From positions 44,184-108,183 of the forward strand of contig NZ_JAFKFW010000016.1 in the NCBI RefSeq assembly GCF_017308015.1: DNA of 64,000 nucleotides, read 5' to 3'. The stretch is from Allobosea sp. Lineage in GTDB: Bacteria > Pseudomonadota > Alphaproteobacteria > Rhizobiales > Beijerinckiaceae. This document shows, one piece after another, positions 28,972 through 36,949 of the stretch. Position numbers and translations under genes: made by a program. Positions within the stretch are counted from its first letter, which is position 1. The number at the start of each line of letters is the position of its first letter. The notes beneath the pieces were generated by a model. That model was not told where the DNA came from. It made no database searches and was given only the letters and a program-made list of their open reading frames with translations.

Positions 28972-29741
28972 TGACCGGTCTCAACCTCCACGCCATCGCC
29001 GCGATCTACCGCTTCGAGATGGCCCGCACCTGGCGCACGCCGCTGCAGAGCATCGTTTCGCCCGTGCTTTCGACCTCGCTCTATTTCATCGTCTTCGGCG
29101 GTGCGATCGGCTCGCGCATGCAGTCGGTCGAGGGAGTGCCCTACGGCGCCTTCATCGTGCCCGGCCTGATCATGCTCTCGCTCCTGACGCAGAGCATCGC
29201 CAATGCCTCCTTCGCGATCTACTTCCCGAAATTCACCGGCACGATCTACGAACTACTCTCCGCCCCCGTCGCCTGGTGGGAGGCGGTGATCGCCTATGTC
29301 GGCGCCGCCGCGACCAAGTCGATCCTGCTCGGGCTCATCATCCTGTTGACCGCAACCTTCTTCGTGCCCCTCAGGATCGAGCACCCCGTGATGATGCTGC
29401 TCTTCCTCGTGCTGACGGCGACGACCTTCAGCTTGTTCGGCTTCATCATCGGCATCTGGGCCGACGGTTTCGAGAAATTGCAGGTCATTCCACTGCTGAT
29501 CGTAACCCCGCTCGCCTTCTTGGGCGGCTCGTTCTACTCGATCTCGATGCTGCCGCCCTTCTGGCAGACGGTGACGCTGTTCAACCCTGTCGTCTATCTG
29601 ATCAGCGGCTTCCGCTGGAGCTTCTACGGGCTCGCCGATGTCAGCCTGGGGGTCAGCCTCGGCATGACGCTGTTCTTCCTTGTCGTCTGCATCGCCGTTG
29701 TCGGCTGGATCTTCAAGACGGGCTACCGGCTGAAGAACTGA
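28971..29741 (+). CDS. ABC-2 type exporter permease (YadH-like)
   Basis: 256-residue inner-membrane permease with six hydrophobic helices (about 22-45, 60-82, 110-132, 140-165, 170-190, 225-248). The ABC-2 motif region includes the [20 protein letters not shown] and [16 protein letters not shown] blocks. It forms the exporter with the ATPase directly upstream. The substrate is unknown; drugs or envelope lipids are possible. Confidence 0.92.
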
Positions 29742-29764
29742 GTGCCTTTACGGCGAACAGCTCC

Positions 29765-29858
29765 TCGTCATGGTCGGGTTTGTCCCGATCATCCACGTCT
29801 TCGCTGATCGAACTCGTGTTCAAGACGTGGATGCTTGCCACAAGGACGAGCATGACGA
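29765..29858. repeat. Dispersed palindromic repeat, family A copy 1
   Basis: Long imperfect inverted repeat after the ABC exporter genes. The left arm reads GTCATGGTCGGGTTTGTCCC and then ATCATCCACGTCTT; the right arm is its approximate reverse complement and ends in CATGACGA. Related copies lie at 31551-31646 and 54360-54450. Rhizobiales genomes carry many such intergenic elements; it can form a large hairpin and act as a terminator. Confidence 0.7.
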
Positions 29859-29915
29859 AGCATTGAAGCTTCGACACCAATTGACTTCCGCCCCCCTTCC
29901 GTCTTCATGCGCGCC

Positions 29916-31538
29916 ATGACCGATCTTTCGACCCTGGAAGCGTCCGCGGCCTCGGCAGCGCCACATGCGCGCCGGCGCACCTTCGCCATCATCTCGCATC
30001 CGGACGCGGGCAAGACGACGCTGACCGAGAAGCTGCTCTATTTCGGCGGCGCCATTCAGCTCGCCGGTGAAGTCCGCGCCAAGCAGGGGCGTCGACAGAC
30101 CTCCTCGGACTGGATGAAGATCGAGCGCCAGCGCGGCATCTCGGTCGTAACCTCCGTGATGACCTTCGAGTACGGCGGGCACGTCTTCAATCTGCTGGAT
30201 ACGCCGGGCCACGAGGACTTCTCGGAAGACACCTATCGCACCCTGACCGCGGTCGATTCCGCCGTCATGGTGATCGACGCCGCCAAGGGCATCGAGGACC
30301 GCACCAAGAAGCTGTTCGAGGTCTGCCGGCTCCGCGACATCCCGATCGTCACCTTCATCAACAAGGTCGACCGCGAGACGCGCGATCCCTTCGACCTGAT
30401 CAACGAGATCGAGACGACGCTGGCACTCGACGTCGCGCCGATGACCTGGCCTGTCGGCCGCGGCCGCGAGTTCGTCGGCACCTACGATCTCAAGGCCAAC
30501 ACCTTCCGCCGCAACCAGAAGGGCGACGAGCGAGCCGAGGACCAGCGCGTCTCCGGCTGGGACGATCCGCTTTTCGACGAGTTGCTGCCGCATGGCGCCG
30601 CCGAGACCTGGCGCGAGGAGGTCTTCCTCGCCGCCGAGGGACTGAAGCCCTTCGATCTCCAGGCCTTTCGCGAGGGCCATCTGACGCCGCTCTACTGGGG
30701 CGCGGCACTGCGCGACTACGGCGTGCGCGACCTGATCGATGCGCTGGGCCGTTATGCCCCGAGCCCACGCGCGCAAGCGTCCGACAAGCGCCCGATCGAG
30801 GCCGGCGAGCCGAAGATGACCGGCTTCGTCTTCAAGATCCAGGCGAACATGGACCCGAACCATCGCGACCGCATCGCCTTCATGCGCGTCTGCTCGGGCA
30901 AGCTGTCACGTGGCATGAAGGCCAAGCTGGTGCGCACCGGCAAGCCGATGCCGCTCAACGCCCCGCAGTTCTTCTTCGCCCGCGACCGCTCGATCGCCGA
31001 GGAAGCCTTCGCCGGCGACATCGTCGGCCTGCCGAACCACGGCACCCTGCGCATCGGCGACACCCTGACCGAGGGCGAGGATATCGTCTTCAAGGGCGTG
31101 CCGAGCTTCAGCCCGGAAATCCTGCGCCGCGTCAAGCTCAAGGACGCCATGAAAGCCAAGAAGCTGCGCGAAGCACTGCAGCAGATGGCCGAGGAAGGCG
31201 TCGTTCAGCTTTTTCTGCCACACGATGGCGCCCCCGCCATCGTCGGCGTCGTCGGCGCGCTCCAGCTCGACGTGCTCAAGGAGCGCATGGACGTGGAGTA
31301 CTCGCTTCCGGTCGACTTCGAGCCCTGCCAGTTCTCGATCGCGCGCTGGGTCTCCGCGGATGACAAGGCCGCGCTGGAGAAGTTCGTCGGTCTCAAGCCA
31401 TCCTCGATGGCCGACGATCTCGACGGCGACCCGGTCTTCATGGCCTCGTCCCAGTTCACGCTGAAATACGATGCCGAGCGTGCGCCCGACATCACCTTCT
31501 CGGACGTGAAGGACTACCAGAAGGTCACGAAGGCCTGA
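29916..31538 (+). CDS. prfC: Peptide chain release factor 3
   Basis: 540-residue translational GTPase that removes RF1/RF2 from the ribosome after termination. G1 is SHPDAGKTT, G2 lies around QRGISV, G3 is DTPGHEDFSED and G4 is NKVDRET, followed by the RF3-specific domains. An ATG at 29907 would add three residues. It is flanked by palindromic repeats and seems to be a single-gene unit. Confidence 0.96.
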   Translation: MTDLSTLEASAASAAPHARRRTFAIISHPDAGKTTLTEKLLYFGGAIQLAGEVRAKQGRRQTSSDWMKIERQRGISVVTSVMTFEYGGHVFNLLDTPGHEDFSEDTYRTLTAVDSAVMVIDAAKGIEDRTKKLFEVCRLRDIPIVTFINKVDRETRDPFDLINEIETTLALDVAPMTWPVGRGREFVGTYDLKANTFRRNQKGDERAEDQRVSGWDDPLFDELLPHGAAETWREEVFLAAEGLKPFDLQAFREGHLTPLYWGAALRDYGVRDLIDALGRYAPSPRAQASDKRPIEAGEPKMTGFVFKIQANMDPNHRDRIAFMRVCSGKLSRGMKAKLVRTGKPMPLNAPQFFFARDRSIAEEAFAGDIVGLPNHGTLRIGDTLTEGEDIVFKGVPSFSPEILRRVKLKDAMKAKKLREALQQMAEEGVVQLFLPHDGAPAIVGVVGALQLDVLKERMDVEYSLPVDFEPCQFSIARWVSADDKAALEKFVGLKPSSMADDLDGDPVFMASSQFTLKYDAERAPDITFSDVKDYQKVTKA

Positions 31539-31550
31539 GGCCGGTCCCCA

Positions 31551-31646
31551 GGCGTCATGCCCGCCCTTGCGGCGAGCGTCCCCGTCTCGAACACCGGCCT
31601 CGATGAAGGAAGGCGTGGATGGTCGGCACAAGCCCGATCGTGACCG
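31551..31646. repeat. Dispersed palindromic repeat, family A copy 2
   Basis: Inverted repeat between convergent prfC and the Lrp-type gene. The reverse complement of its right arm gives a TCGGGCTTGTGCCGACCATC core matching the left arm of the copy at 29765. The left arm (GCGTCATGCCCGCCCTTGCG) is degenerate. Confidence 0.6.
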
Positions 31647-31659
31647 GCCGTTAGCGCGT

Positions 31660-32136
31660 TCATCCCTCCACGGCGAAACCCAGCGGGATCGCAGTCGTCG
31701 ATTTCAGCTCCTCCATCGCGAACATCGAGGTCACGTCGCTGAGATCGATGCGCGAGATCAGCTTCTTGTAGAGGGCGTCGTAGGCCGCGATATCGGAGAC
31801 GCAGGCCTTGAGCAGATAGTCGATCTCGCCGCTCATCCGGTAGAAATCGACGATCTCCGGCAGATCCTGCACGGCCGCATGGAAGCGCTCCAGCCACTCC
31901 ATCGAGTGGCGCGCCGTCCGGACCGCGATGAAGACGGTGACGCCCGCCTTGAGCTTCTCACGGTCGAGCAGCGCGACGCGGCGCTTGATATAGCCGCCCT
32001 CTTCCAGCTTCTGCACGCGCCGCCAGCAGGGCGATGACGACAGCCCCACCGCCTCGGCGAGTTCGGAGAGCGGCAGATTCGCATCCTCCTGCAATCGCGC
32101 CAGAATACGCAGATCGAACGCATCGAGCTTCGCCAT
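31660..32136 (-). CDS. Lrp/AsnC family regulator, probable cysteine dioxygenase regulator
   Basis: 158-residue Lrp-type protein: HTH (FDLRILARLQEDANLPLSEL, then VGLSSSPCWRRVQKLEEGGYI) and a ligand domain with the typical MSGEIDYLLK strand. Divergent from the cysteine dioxygenase gene with 178 bp between the starts that contain several CCAATTGG-like boxes. Probable cysteine- or amino-acid-responsive regulator, analogous to other Lrp proteins next to their target genes. Confidence 0.9.
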   Translation of the reverse strand: MAKLDAFDLRILARLQEDANLPLSELAEAVGLSSSPCWRRVQKLEEGGYIKRRVALLDREKLKAGVTVFIAVRTARHSMEWLERFHAAVQDLPEIVDFYRMSGEIDYLLKACVSDIAAYDALYKKLISRIDLSDVTSMFAMEELKSTTAIPLGFAVEG

Positions 32137-32145
32137 GTCACTCCA

Positions 32146-32254
32146 CCAAATTGGGAATCAGGTTGCTTCTCGAAGAATAAAAGCGGGAGATAATTCCCAA
32201 CATAGTCTCATGGTGGGCACTGAATTCCAATTGGGGATGAAAATTCTCCAATTC
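32146..32254. promoter_or_regulatory. Repeated Lrp-type boxes between lrp and cdo
   Basis: The AT-rich divergent promoter region carries CCAAATTGGGAAT (32146-32158), its reverse complement ATTCCCAA at 32193-32200, a CCAATTGG palindrome at 32227-32234 and CTCCAATT at 32247-32254. Repeats at about 40-base intervals fit the multi-site wrapping of DNA by Lrp octamers. Assignment by position and symmetry. Confidence 0.55.
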
Positions 32255-32314
32255 CGCAAACCGCTGCCCGCGCCCGCGCCCTATCATTTCCGAAATGATC
32301 CGGAGGGGAATGGC

Positions 32315-32836
32315 ATGCAGGGTTTTCTCAGCGAGGAGCGGCGCGGGGCTGTGTTGCGCAGCCTGCGTACGGATGCGGGCACGCTGACGCGTGACTACCT
32401 GAGCGCCGCCCGCGAGGTGCTGCAGGAACTCGTCGCCATGCCCGACCTGATCCAGCGCCTGCCGCTGGAGCGCAAGGCCGGCGGCTACAGCCGCAACCTG
32501 CTCGCCGGCAACGACGCGGTCAGCGTCTGGGCGATCGTCTGGAGCGAAGGCTCGTCGACCTCGATCCACGATCATCATTGCTCCTGCTGTTTCGGCGTGG
32601 TCTCCGGCTCTGTCACGGAAACCTGGTATCGTGCCATCGACGCCAATCGCGCTGTCCAGACCGAGGAGCAGGAGCGCAAGCCCGGCTATGTCGCCTGCAT
32701 GCTGCCCTCGGGTCCGAATATTCACCGCATGCGCAATTTCGGCCCCGGCGATGCGATCTCGATCCATATCTACGGCTTCGATCATGAGGTCCATGCCTCC
32801 TCGATCGAGAGCGAGTACACCGCCGTCAGCGGCTGA
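32315..32836 (+). CDS. Cysteine dioxygenase (cupin)
   Basis: 173-residue cupin that oxidises L-cysteine to cysteine sulfinate using Fe(II). Metal ligands are His85 and His87 in SIHDHHCSCC and His137 in GPNIHRMRN. A CGGAGGGG ribosome-binding sequence at 32301-32308 fixes the start at 32315 and rules out the longer open frame from 32135. Divergent from the Lrp-type regulator at 32136. A related 3-mercaptopropionate dioxygenase activity cannot be excluded. Confidence 0.88.
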   Translation: MQGFLSEERRGAVLRSLRTDAGTLTRDYLSAAREVLQELVAMPDLIQRLPLERKAGGYSRNLLAGNDAVSVWAIVWSEGSSTSIHDHHCSCCFGVVSGSVTETWYRAIDANRAVQTEEQERKPGYVACMLPSGPNIHRMRNFGPGDAISIHIYGFDHEVHASSIESEYTAVSG

Positions 32837-32899
32837 CCTCTCGTCTCCCCAGCGGGGCCGCGCAAGCGATTTATCCCCGGCTCCGCGGCAGCGACGATG

Positions 32900-32925
32900 A
32901 TGCCCTCCTTTTCGGAGGGCATTTT
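32900..32925 (+). terminator. Terminator-like hairpin that contains a ribosome-binding site
   Basis: Stem ATGCCCTCC / GGAGGGCAT (9 bp, loop TTTTC) followed by TTT, 63 bp behind the cysteine dioxygenase stop. The 3' arm carries GGAGGG, the only good ribosome-binding sequence for the ATG at 32927. Thus the structure could end cdo transcription and also hide the site for the following gene. Confidence 0.7.
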
Positions 32926-32926
32926 C

Positions 32927-33517
32927 ATGTCGATGCGCGCCATCGGAAACTGGATCGGTCTCGACAACGCAGGCGAGCCGGGCCTGGCGGTCACCCGCGC
33001 GCGCCTGCTGCGTCTCGCGCCTGCGGCCAATGCCGCGATCGTGGCCGGCATCGCCGAGCGTTTCGACCAACTGGCCGACGCCCATGACGTGACGACACAC
33101 CAGCGCCTCTGTCATTTCCTTGCACAGGCCGCTCATGAGACCGACGGCTTCCGCACACTCGAGGAATATGGCGGGCCGGCCTATTTCCTCCGCTACGAGG
33201 GCCGCCGCGATCTCGGCAACACGCAGGCCGGCGACGGCATCCGCTATCACGGCCGCGGCATCTTCCAGCTTACCGGCCGGGCCAATTACCGTCGCTTCGG
33301 CCAGTTGCTCGGTATCGACCTCGAAGCCGAGCCCGAGCGGGCGAAAGAGCCCGCAACCTCATTGCGTGTCGCCTTCGCCTATTGGAGCGAGCGTGCGATC
33401 AACCCGGCTGCGGATGCGGACGATATCGAACGCGTGACCAGGCTGATCAACGGGGGCCGCAACGGGCTGGGGGAACGGGCACGCTATCTCGCGAGGGCGA
33501 AAGCGATCTGGCTGTGA
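32927..33517 (+). CDS. Glycoside hydrolase family 19 protein (chitinase/muramidase-like)
   Basis: 196-residue GH19-type enzyme with the first catalytic Glu in FLAQAAHETDGFRTLEEYGG, the YHGRGIFQLTGRANY block and the C-terminal INGGRNGLGERARYL segment. Bacterial relatives act as chitinases or peptidoglycan-cleaving endolysins. No signal peptide is evident, so export would need another route. No holin or other phage gene is nearby. The ATG at 32927 is set by a GGAGGG within a hairpin; ATG 32933 is an alternative. Confidence 0.82.
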   Translation: MSMRAIGNWIGLDNAGEPGLAVTRARLLRLAPAANAAIVAGIAERFDQLADAHDVTTHQRLCHFLAQAAHETDGFRTLEEYGGPAYFLRYEGRRDLGNTQAGDGIRYHGRGIFQLTGRANYRRFGQLLGIDLEAEPERAKEPATSLRVAFAYWSERAINPAADADDIERVTRLINGGRNGLGERARYLARAKAIWL

Positions 33518-33675
33518 GGGCGTCCTCGCCCAGCCGGGATGGGTGGCCGGCGTTTCGGCGCACCCTGCCTCGGAAAAAGTTCCATGAGAGGGAGGCATGT
33601 TCGCTGCTGCAGGCAGCATGTCCGAAACAGACGCAGCGCCTTGCAGGACGCGCCGCGCCATCCCATGATCGGACC

Positions 33676-34185
33676 ATGACGACGCCCACCGACATGCGCT
33701 CCGACCATCGCCCGCCGCTCTGGCAGGCGCTCGCCATCGCGATCCTGCCGGTGGTGGCCGCCTCGATCGCCGGCAGCGCCGCAACGGTACCGCAAATCCC
33801 GACCTGGTATGCCGGGCTCGCCAAGCCGCCCTTCAATCCGCCGAACTGGATCTTCGCGCCGATCTGGACCATGCTTTTCGCGCTGATCGCGCTCGGCGCC
33901 TTCCGCATTCTGCGTCTGGCGGTCGGCACACCCGGGCGCCGGCGGGCGCTGCTGGTCTATCACCTGCAGCTTCTGTTCAATATCGGCTGGTCGTTCGCCT
34001 TCTTCGGCGCCAACAGCCCGCTCGCCGGCCTTGCCGTGATCCTGCCGCTGCTCGTCCTGATCGCGGCGACGATTGCAGCCTTCCGGCCGCTCGACCGGCT
34101 CGCCTCGAACCTGCTCTGGCCCTATCTTGCCTGGGTCGCCTTCGCGGCGCTGCTCAACACCTCGATCTGGTGGCTGAACGGCTAG
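33676..34185 (+). CDS. TspO/MBR family tryptophan-rich sensory protein
   Basis: 169-residue membrane protein with five helices. Characteristic TspO residues are visible: WYAGLAKPPFNPPNWIFAPI followed by a TMLFAL helix, the NIGWSFAFFG helix, and the final NTSIWWLNG. TspO binds porphyrins/tetrapyrroles and affects stress responses. The stop codon shares CTAG with the stop of the convergent receiver gene. An ATG at 33694 is an alternative start. Confidence 0.93.
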   Translation: MTTPTDMRSDHRPPLWQALAIAILPVVAASIAGSAATVPQIPTWYAGLAKPPFNPPNWIFAPIWTMLFALIALGAFRILRLAVGTPGRRRALLVYHLQLLFNIGWSFAFFGANSPLAGLAVILPLLVLIAATIAAFRPLDRLASNLLWPYLAWVAFAALLNTSIWWLNG

Positions 34186-34556
34186 CCGATCGAGCGTTCG
34201 ATCACCTTCATCACCGTCGCACGCAGTTCGGCAATGGTGAACGGCTTGGCCATCACCTCGGCCACGATCGATTCCAGACTTTTCGCGCGCTCACGCTGCT
34301 CGGCATAGCCGGTCATCAGCATGATCGTCAGTTCGGGAAATTGCTGCTTGGCGGCGAGAGCCAGCGCGATCCCATCCATCAGGGGCATACGGATATCGGT
34401 CAGCAGCAGGTCGAAGCGACCCTGCTCGGCGACAAGGACATCGAGCGCCTCGGCGCCGTCCGACGCAGTGAGACAACTATGTCCGTCGAGCCCAAGTCCG
34501 CGCGCGACAAGCATGCGCAGCGGCTCCTCGTCGTCGACGACCAGAATACGCGACAT
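34182..34556 (-). CDS. Single-domain response regulator
   Basis: 124-residue receiver domain with no output domain. Acidic pair in VVDDEE (8-10), phospho-acceptor Asp54 in LLTDIRMPLMDG, Thr and Lys in LMTGY and AKPFT. Of the CpdR-like single-domain type that regulates by protein contact (for example adaptor functions in proteolysis or phosphorelay). No kinase is adjacent. It follows hpt by 9 bp on the same strand and overlaps the tspO stop by 4 bp. Confidence 0.88.
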   Translation of the reverse strand: MSRILVVDDEEPLRMLVARGLGLDGHSCLTASDGAEALDVLVAEQGRFDLLLTDIRMPLMDGIALALAAKQQFPELTIMLMTGYAEQRERAKSLESIVAEVMAKPFTIAELRATVMKVIERSIG

Positions 34557-34565
34557 GGCTCCTCC

Positions 34566-35123
34566 TCAGATCCCCGGCAAACCGGCCTGATCATCGGTCT
34601 CGACCACACCCACGAAGGGCAGTTGCCGGTAGGAATGTGCGACGTCCATGCCATAGCCGACCACGAAATAATCGGGACATTCGAAACCGACATAATCCGC
34701 CTGGATGTTGACAGCCCGCTTGTGCGGCTTTTCCAGCAGCACCGCTGTCGAAACCCTGGACGCGCCGCGTGCCGTCAGCAGGTCCTTGGCGAAGGCGAGC
34801 GTCCGGCCGGATTCGAGGATATCGTCGACCAGCAGCACGTCGCGCCCGCGCACCTCGCTCTGCACGTCGCGCAAAATCTCGACCTGGCCAGAAGAGACGG
34901 TCCCGGAGAGATAGCTGGACAGATGGATGAACTCGACCTGCGGCGAAAGTCCGGTGCGATGCATCGCCCGGATCAGGTCGGCGGCGAACATGAAGCTGCC
35001 CTTCAGGACGGCGACGACGAGCAGGTCCCTGGGGTTGCTGGCTGCGATGGCCTGCGCCATCTCCTCGTTGCGCCGCGCGATCGCCGCTTCATCGTAGAGA
35101 ACCCTGATGCGCCGTTCCGGCAT
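34566..35123 (-). CDS. hpt: Hypoxanthine phosphoribosyltransferase
   Basis: 185-residue purine-salvage enzyme making IMP (and GMP) from hypoxanthine (guanine) and PRPP. The PRPP motif is VLLVDDILESGRTL (about 95-108), the flexible loop region is LSSYLSGTVSSG, and the base-binding KPHKRAVNIQADYVGFECPD block follows. Transcribed with the single-domain receiver gene downstream. Confidence 0.93.
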   Translation of the reverse strand: MPERRIRVLYDEAAIARRNEEMAQAIAASNPRDLLVVAVLKGSFMFAADLIRAMHRTGLSPQVEFIHLSSYLSGTVSSGQVEILRDVQSEVRGRDVLLVDDILESGRTLAFAKDLLTARGASRVSTAVLLEKPHKRAVNIQADYVGFECPDYFVVGYGMDVAHSYRQLPFVGVVETDDQAGLPGI

Positions 35124-35258
35124 GATAACTCCGTTTCGATATCCGGCCGCGACGGCCCTCGCGCGTTTCCGGCGCGCCGAAAGCCTGAGGGGCGATGATT
35201 CGTGAAAACCGTCCGGCTGCTGGCCCGGCCCGGTCGACAGGCCATTGTCCTAGCAGCC

Positions 35259-36059
35259 TCAGCGCTTGCTGGCGAGATTGGCCGCGGTCGTGGCCGATGT
35301 GAAGCGCACCCTGACCGATTGTCCCTGCTCCGGCGGAGAGGCCAGCCGCGCCCGGAAGCGGATCAGCTCCGCCGGTTCGAGACTCGCGCGCGGCGGCTCC
35401 GTCGTCCAGGTATAGAGCGTCGTGCCACCGGCATCCTTGACCGCAACCTCGATCAGCGGCACCGGGGCCTTGCTCTTGGTGATATTGGTGACGTCGCCCT
35501 CCACGACGAGGAAACGGCTCTCGCCGTCCGAGACCACGCCGCTCTCGACCGAACTCAGGCTGAGGCCCCGAACGTTCACCGGCAGCCCGATCGTCTCGAA
35601 CAGGCCAGCGAGTTGCGGCGCGGCGCGAACCGCCGCCTCGCGCTGCCACGTCACGGCAGCAAGCAGCGCGACGCCTGCCAGGGCGACGGCGGCCGGCAGG
35701 CCGGCCCTGCTGCAACTCAGCAGAGCGCCCGTCGCCTTGCTCGGCTTCGCGGAAGACTTTCCCCGGCGCTTCTTCGGGGCCGGCGGCGGCGCCTCTACGG
35801 CTGGCATTTCCTCCGCGGCGCCTGGCCGGCCTGCTTCGGCGGCCAATGCGGTGATCTCTGCATCGATCGCAGCGGCATGCTCCAGCTCTTCGGCGAGCAG
35901 TGCCTGGGTTTCAGCCTCGCTGGGCGGCGTCGGGAAGGCGGTTGGTTCGACATGCCAGGACGCTTTGCAGGTGGCGCATCGCACCTTGCGCCCTTCCGGC
36001 CCCAGTTTGGCCGCGTCGAGTTCATACTGGCTCGCGCAGGATGGGCAGACGATCAGCAT
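35259..36059 (-). CDS. MJ0042-type zinc-ribbon membrane protein
   Basis: 266-residue protein with an N-terminal MJ0042 zinc ribbon (Cys5, Cys8, Cys28, Cys31), a charged/Ala-Pro-rich linker, a membrane helix at about 120-137 (AGLPAAVALAGVALLAAV) and a periplasmic DUF3426-like domain (about 150-260). The family has no defined role. In Rhizobiales it commonly sits divergent to ftsE, as here, which hints at an envelope or division link. Confidence 0.85.
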   Translation of the reverse strand: MLIVCPSCASQYELDAAKLGPEGRKVRCATCKASWHVEPTAFPTPPSEAETQALLAEELEHAAAIDAEITALAAEAGRPGAAEEMPAVEAPPPAPKKRRGKSSAKPSKATGALLSCSRAGLPAAVALAGVALLAAVTWQREAAVRAAPQLAGLFETIGLPVNVRGLSLSSVESGVVSDGESRFLVVEGDVTNITKSKAPVPLIEVAVKDAGGTTLYTWTTEPPRASLEPAELIRFRARLASPPEQGQSVRVRFTSATTAANLASKR

Positions 36060-36289
36060 GGCTGCGAGCCAACTCCTTCAAGACGATTGCCGCAAGCGCT
36101 TCGACGCATCGACAGGGCATCGCATGGCGGCAGCCATTGCGCGCGGTTCCATTGGCGCGATTTATGGTTAACGCCCCGTGAAGAATCTCTGGGGCAGACT
36201 GGCCGCCTCACGATCTTTCCGCGTCCGATGGCTTGCGGTGTAGGATCGTCTGCGGATTCGCAAGAGACCGGTTCAGCGAGGAAGACTGT

Positions 36290-36949
36290 TTGGTTCGGTT
36301 CGAGAATGTCGGCCTTCGTTACGGCATGGGCCCGGAGGTGCTGAAGGACATCAACTTCAGCATCGAGCCGCGCTCGTTCCAGTATCTGACCGGCCCATCC
36401 GGCGCCGGCAAGACGACGCTGATGCGCCTCATCCTGATGGCGCTGAAGCCGACGCGCGGGCTCGTCAACCTGTTCGGCCAGGATGTCTCGCGGCTCGATC
36501 CGGACACGCTCACCGCCTTTCGCCGACGCATGGGCGTCGTCTTCCAGGATTTCCGCCTGCTCGATCACCTCACCGTCTACGAGAACGTCGCGCTTCCGCT
36601 GCGCGTCCTCGGCAAGGAGGAGGTGAGCTATCGCGCAGAGGTCGTCGAGCTGCTGCGCTGGGTCGGTCTCGGCGAACGCATGCACGCCGTGCCTCCGGTC
36701 CTCTCCGGCGGCGAGAAGCAGCGCGCGGCGATTGCGCGGGCATTGATCAGCCGGCCCGAGCTCCTGCTCGCCGACGAGCCGACCGGCAATGTCGACCCCG
36801 GCCTCGGCCGGCGCCTGCTGCGTCTGTTCATGGAGCTGCAATCGCTCGGGACCGCCGTCGTGATCGCGACTCACGATCTCAACCTGATGGATATCTACGA
36901 CGCCCCGCGCCTCGTTCTGGCCGACGGACATCTGCATGTCGACGCCTGA
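36290..36949 (+). CDS. ftsE: Cell division ATP-binding protein FtsE
   Basis: 219-residue ABC ATPase that with FtsX controls peptidoglycan hydrolases at the division site. Walker A GPSGAGKTT, signature LSGGEKQR, Walker B LLLADEPTGNVD, switch His in IATHDLN. I use the TTG at 36290: it follows a GAGGAA ribosome-binding sequence and gives MVRFENVGLRYG, the standard FtsE N-terminus; the longer frame from 36233 adds an unrelated leader. Overlaps ftsX by 14 bp. Confidence 0.93.
   Translation: MVRFENVGLRYGMGPEVLKDINFSIEPRSFQYLTGPSGAGKTTLMRLILMALKPTRGLVNLFGQDVSRLDPDTLTAFRRRMGVVFQDFRLLDHLTVYENVALPLRVLGKEEVSYRAEVVELLRWVGLGERMHAVPPVLSGGEKQRAAIARALISRPELLLADEPTGNVDPGLGRRLLRLFMELQSLGTAVVIATHDLNLMDIYDAPRLVLADGHLHVDA

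Noticed and set aside
32927-34185. Prophage remnant around the GH19 gene
   Set aside because: Neighbours are cysteine dioxygenase and TspO; no integrase, capsid, tail or holin gene is present.
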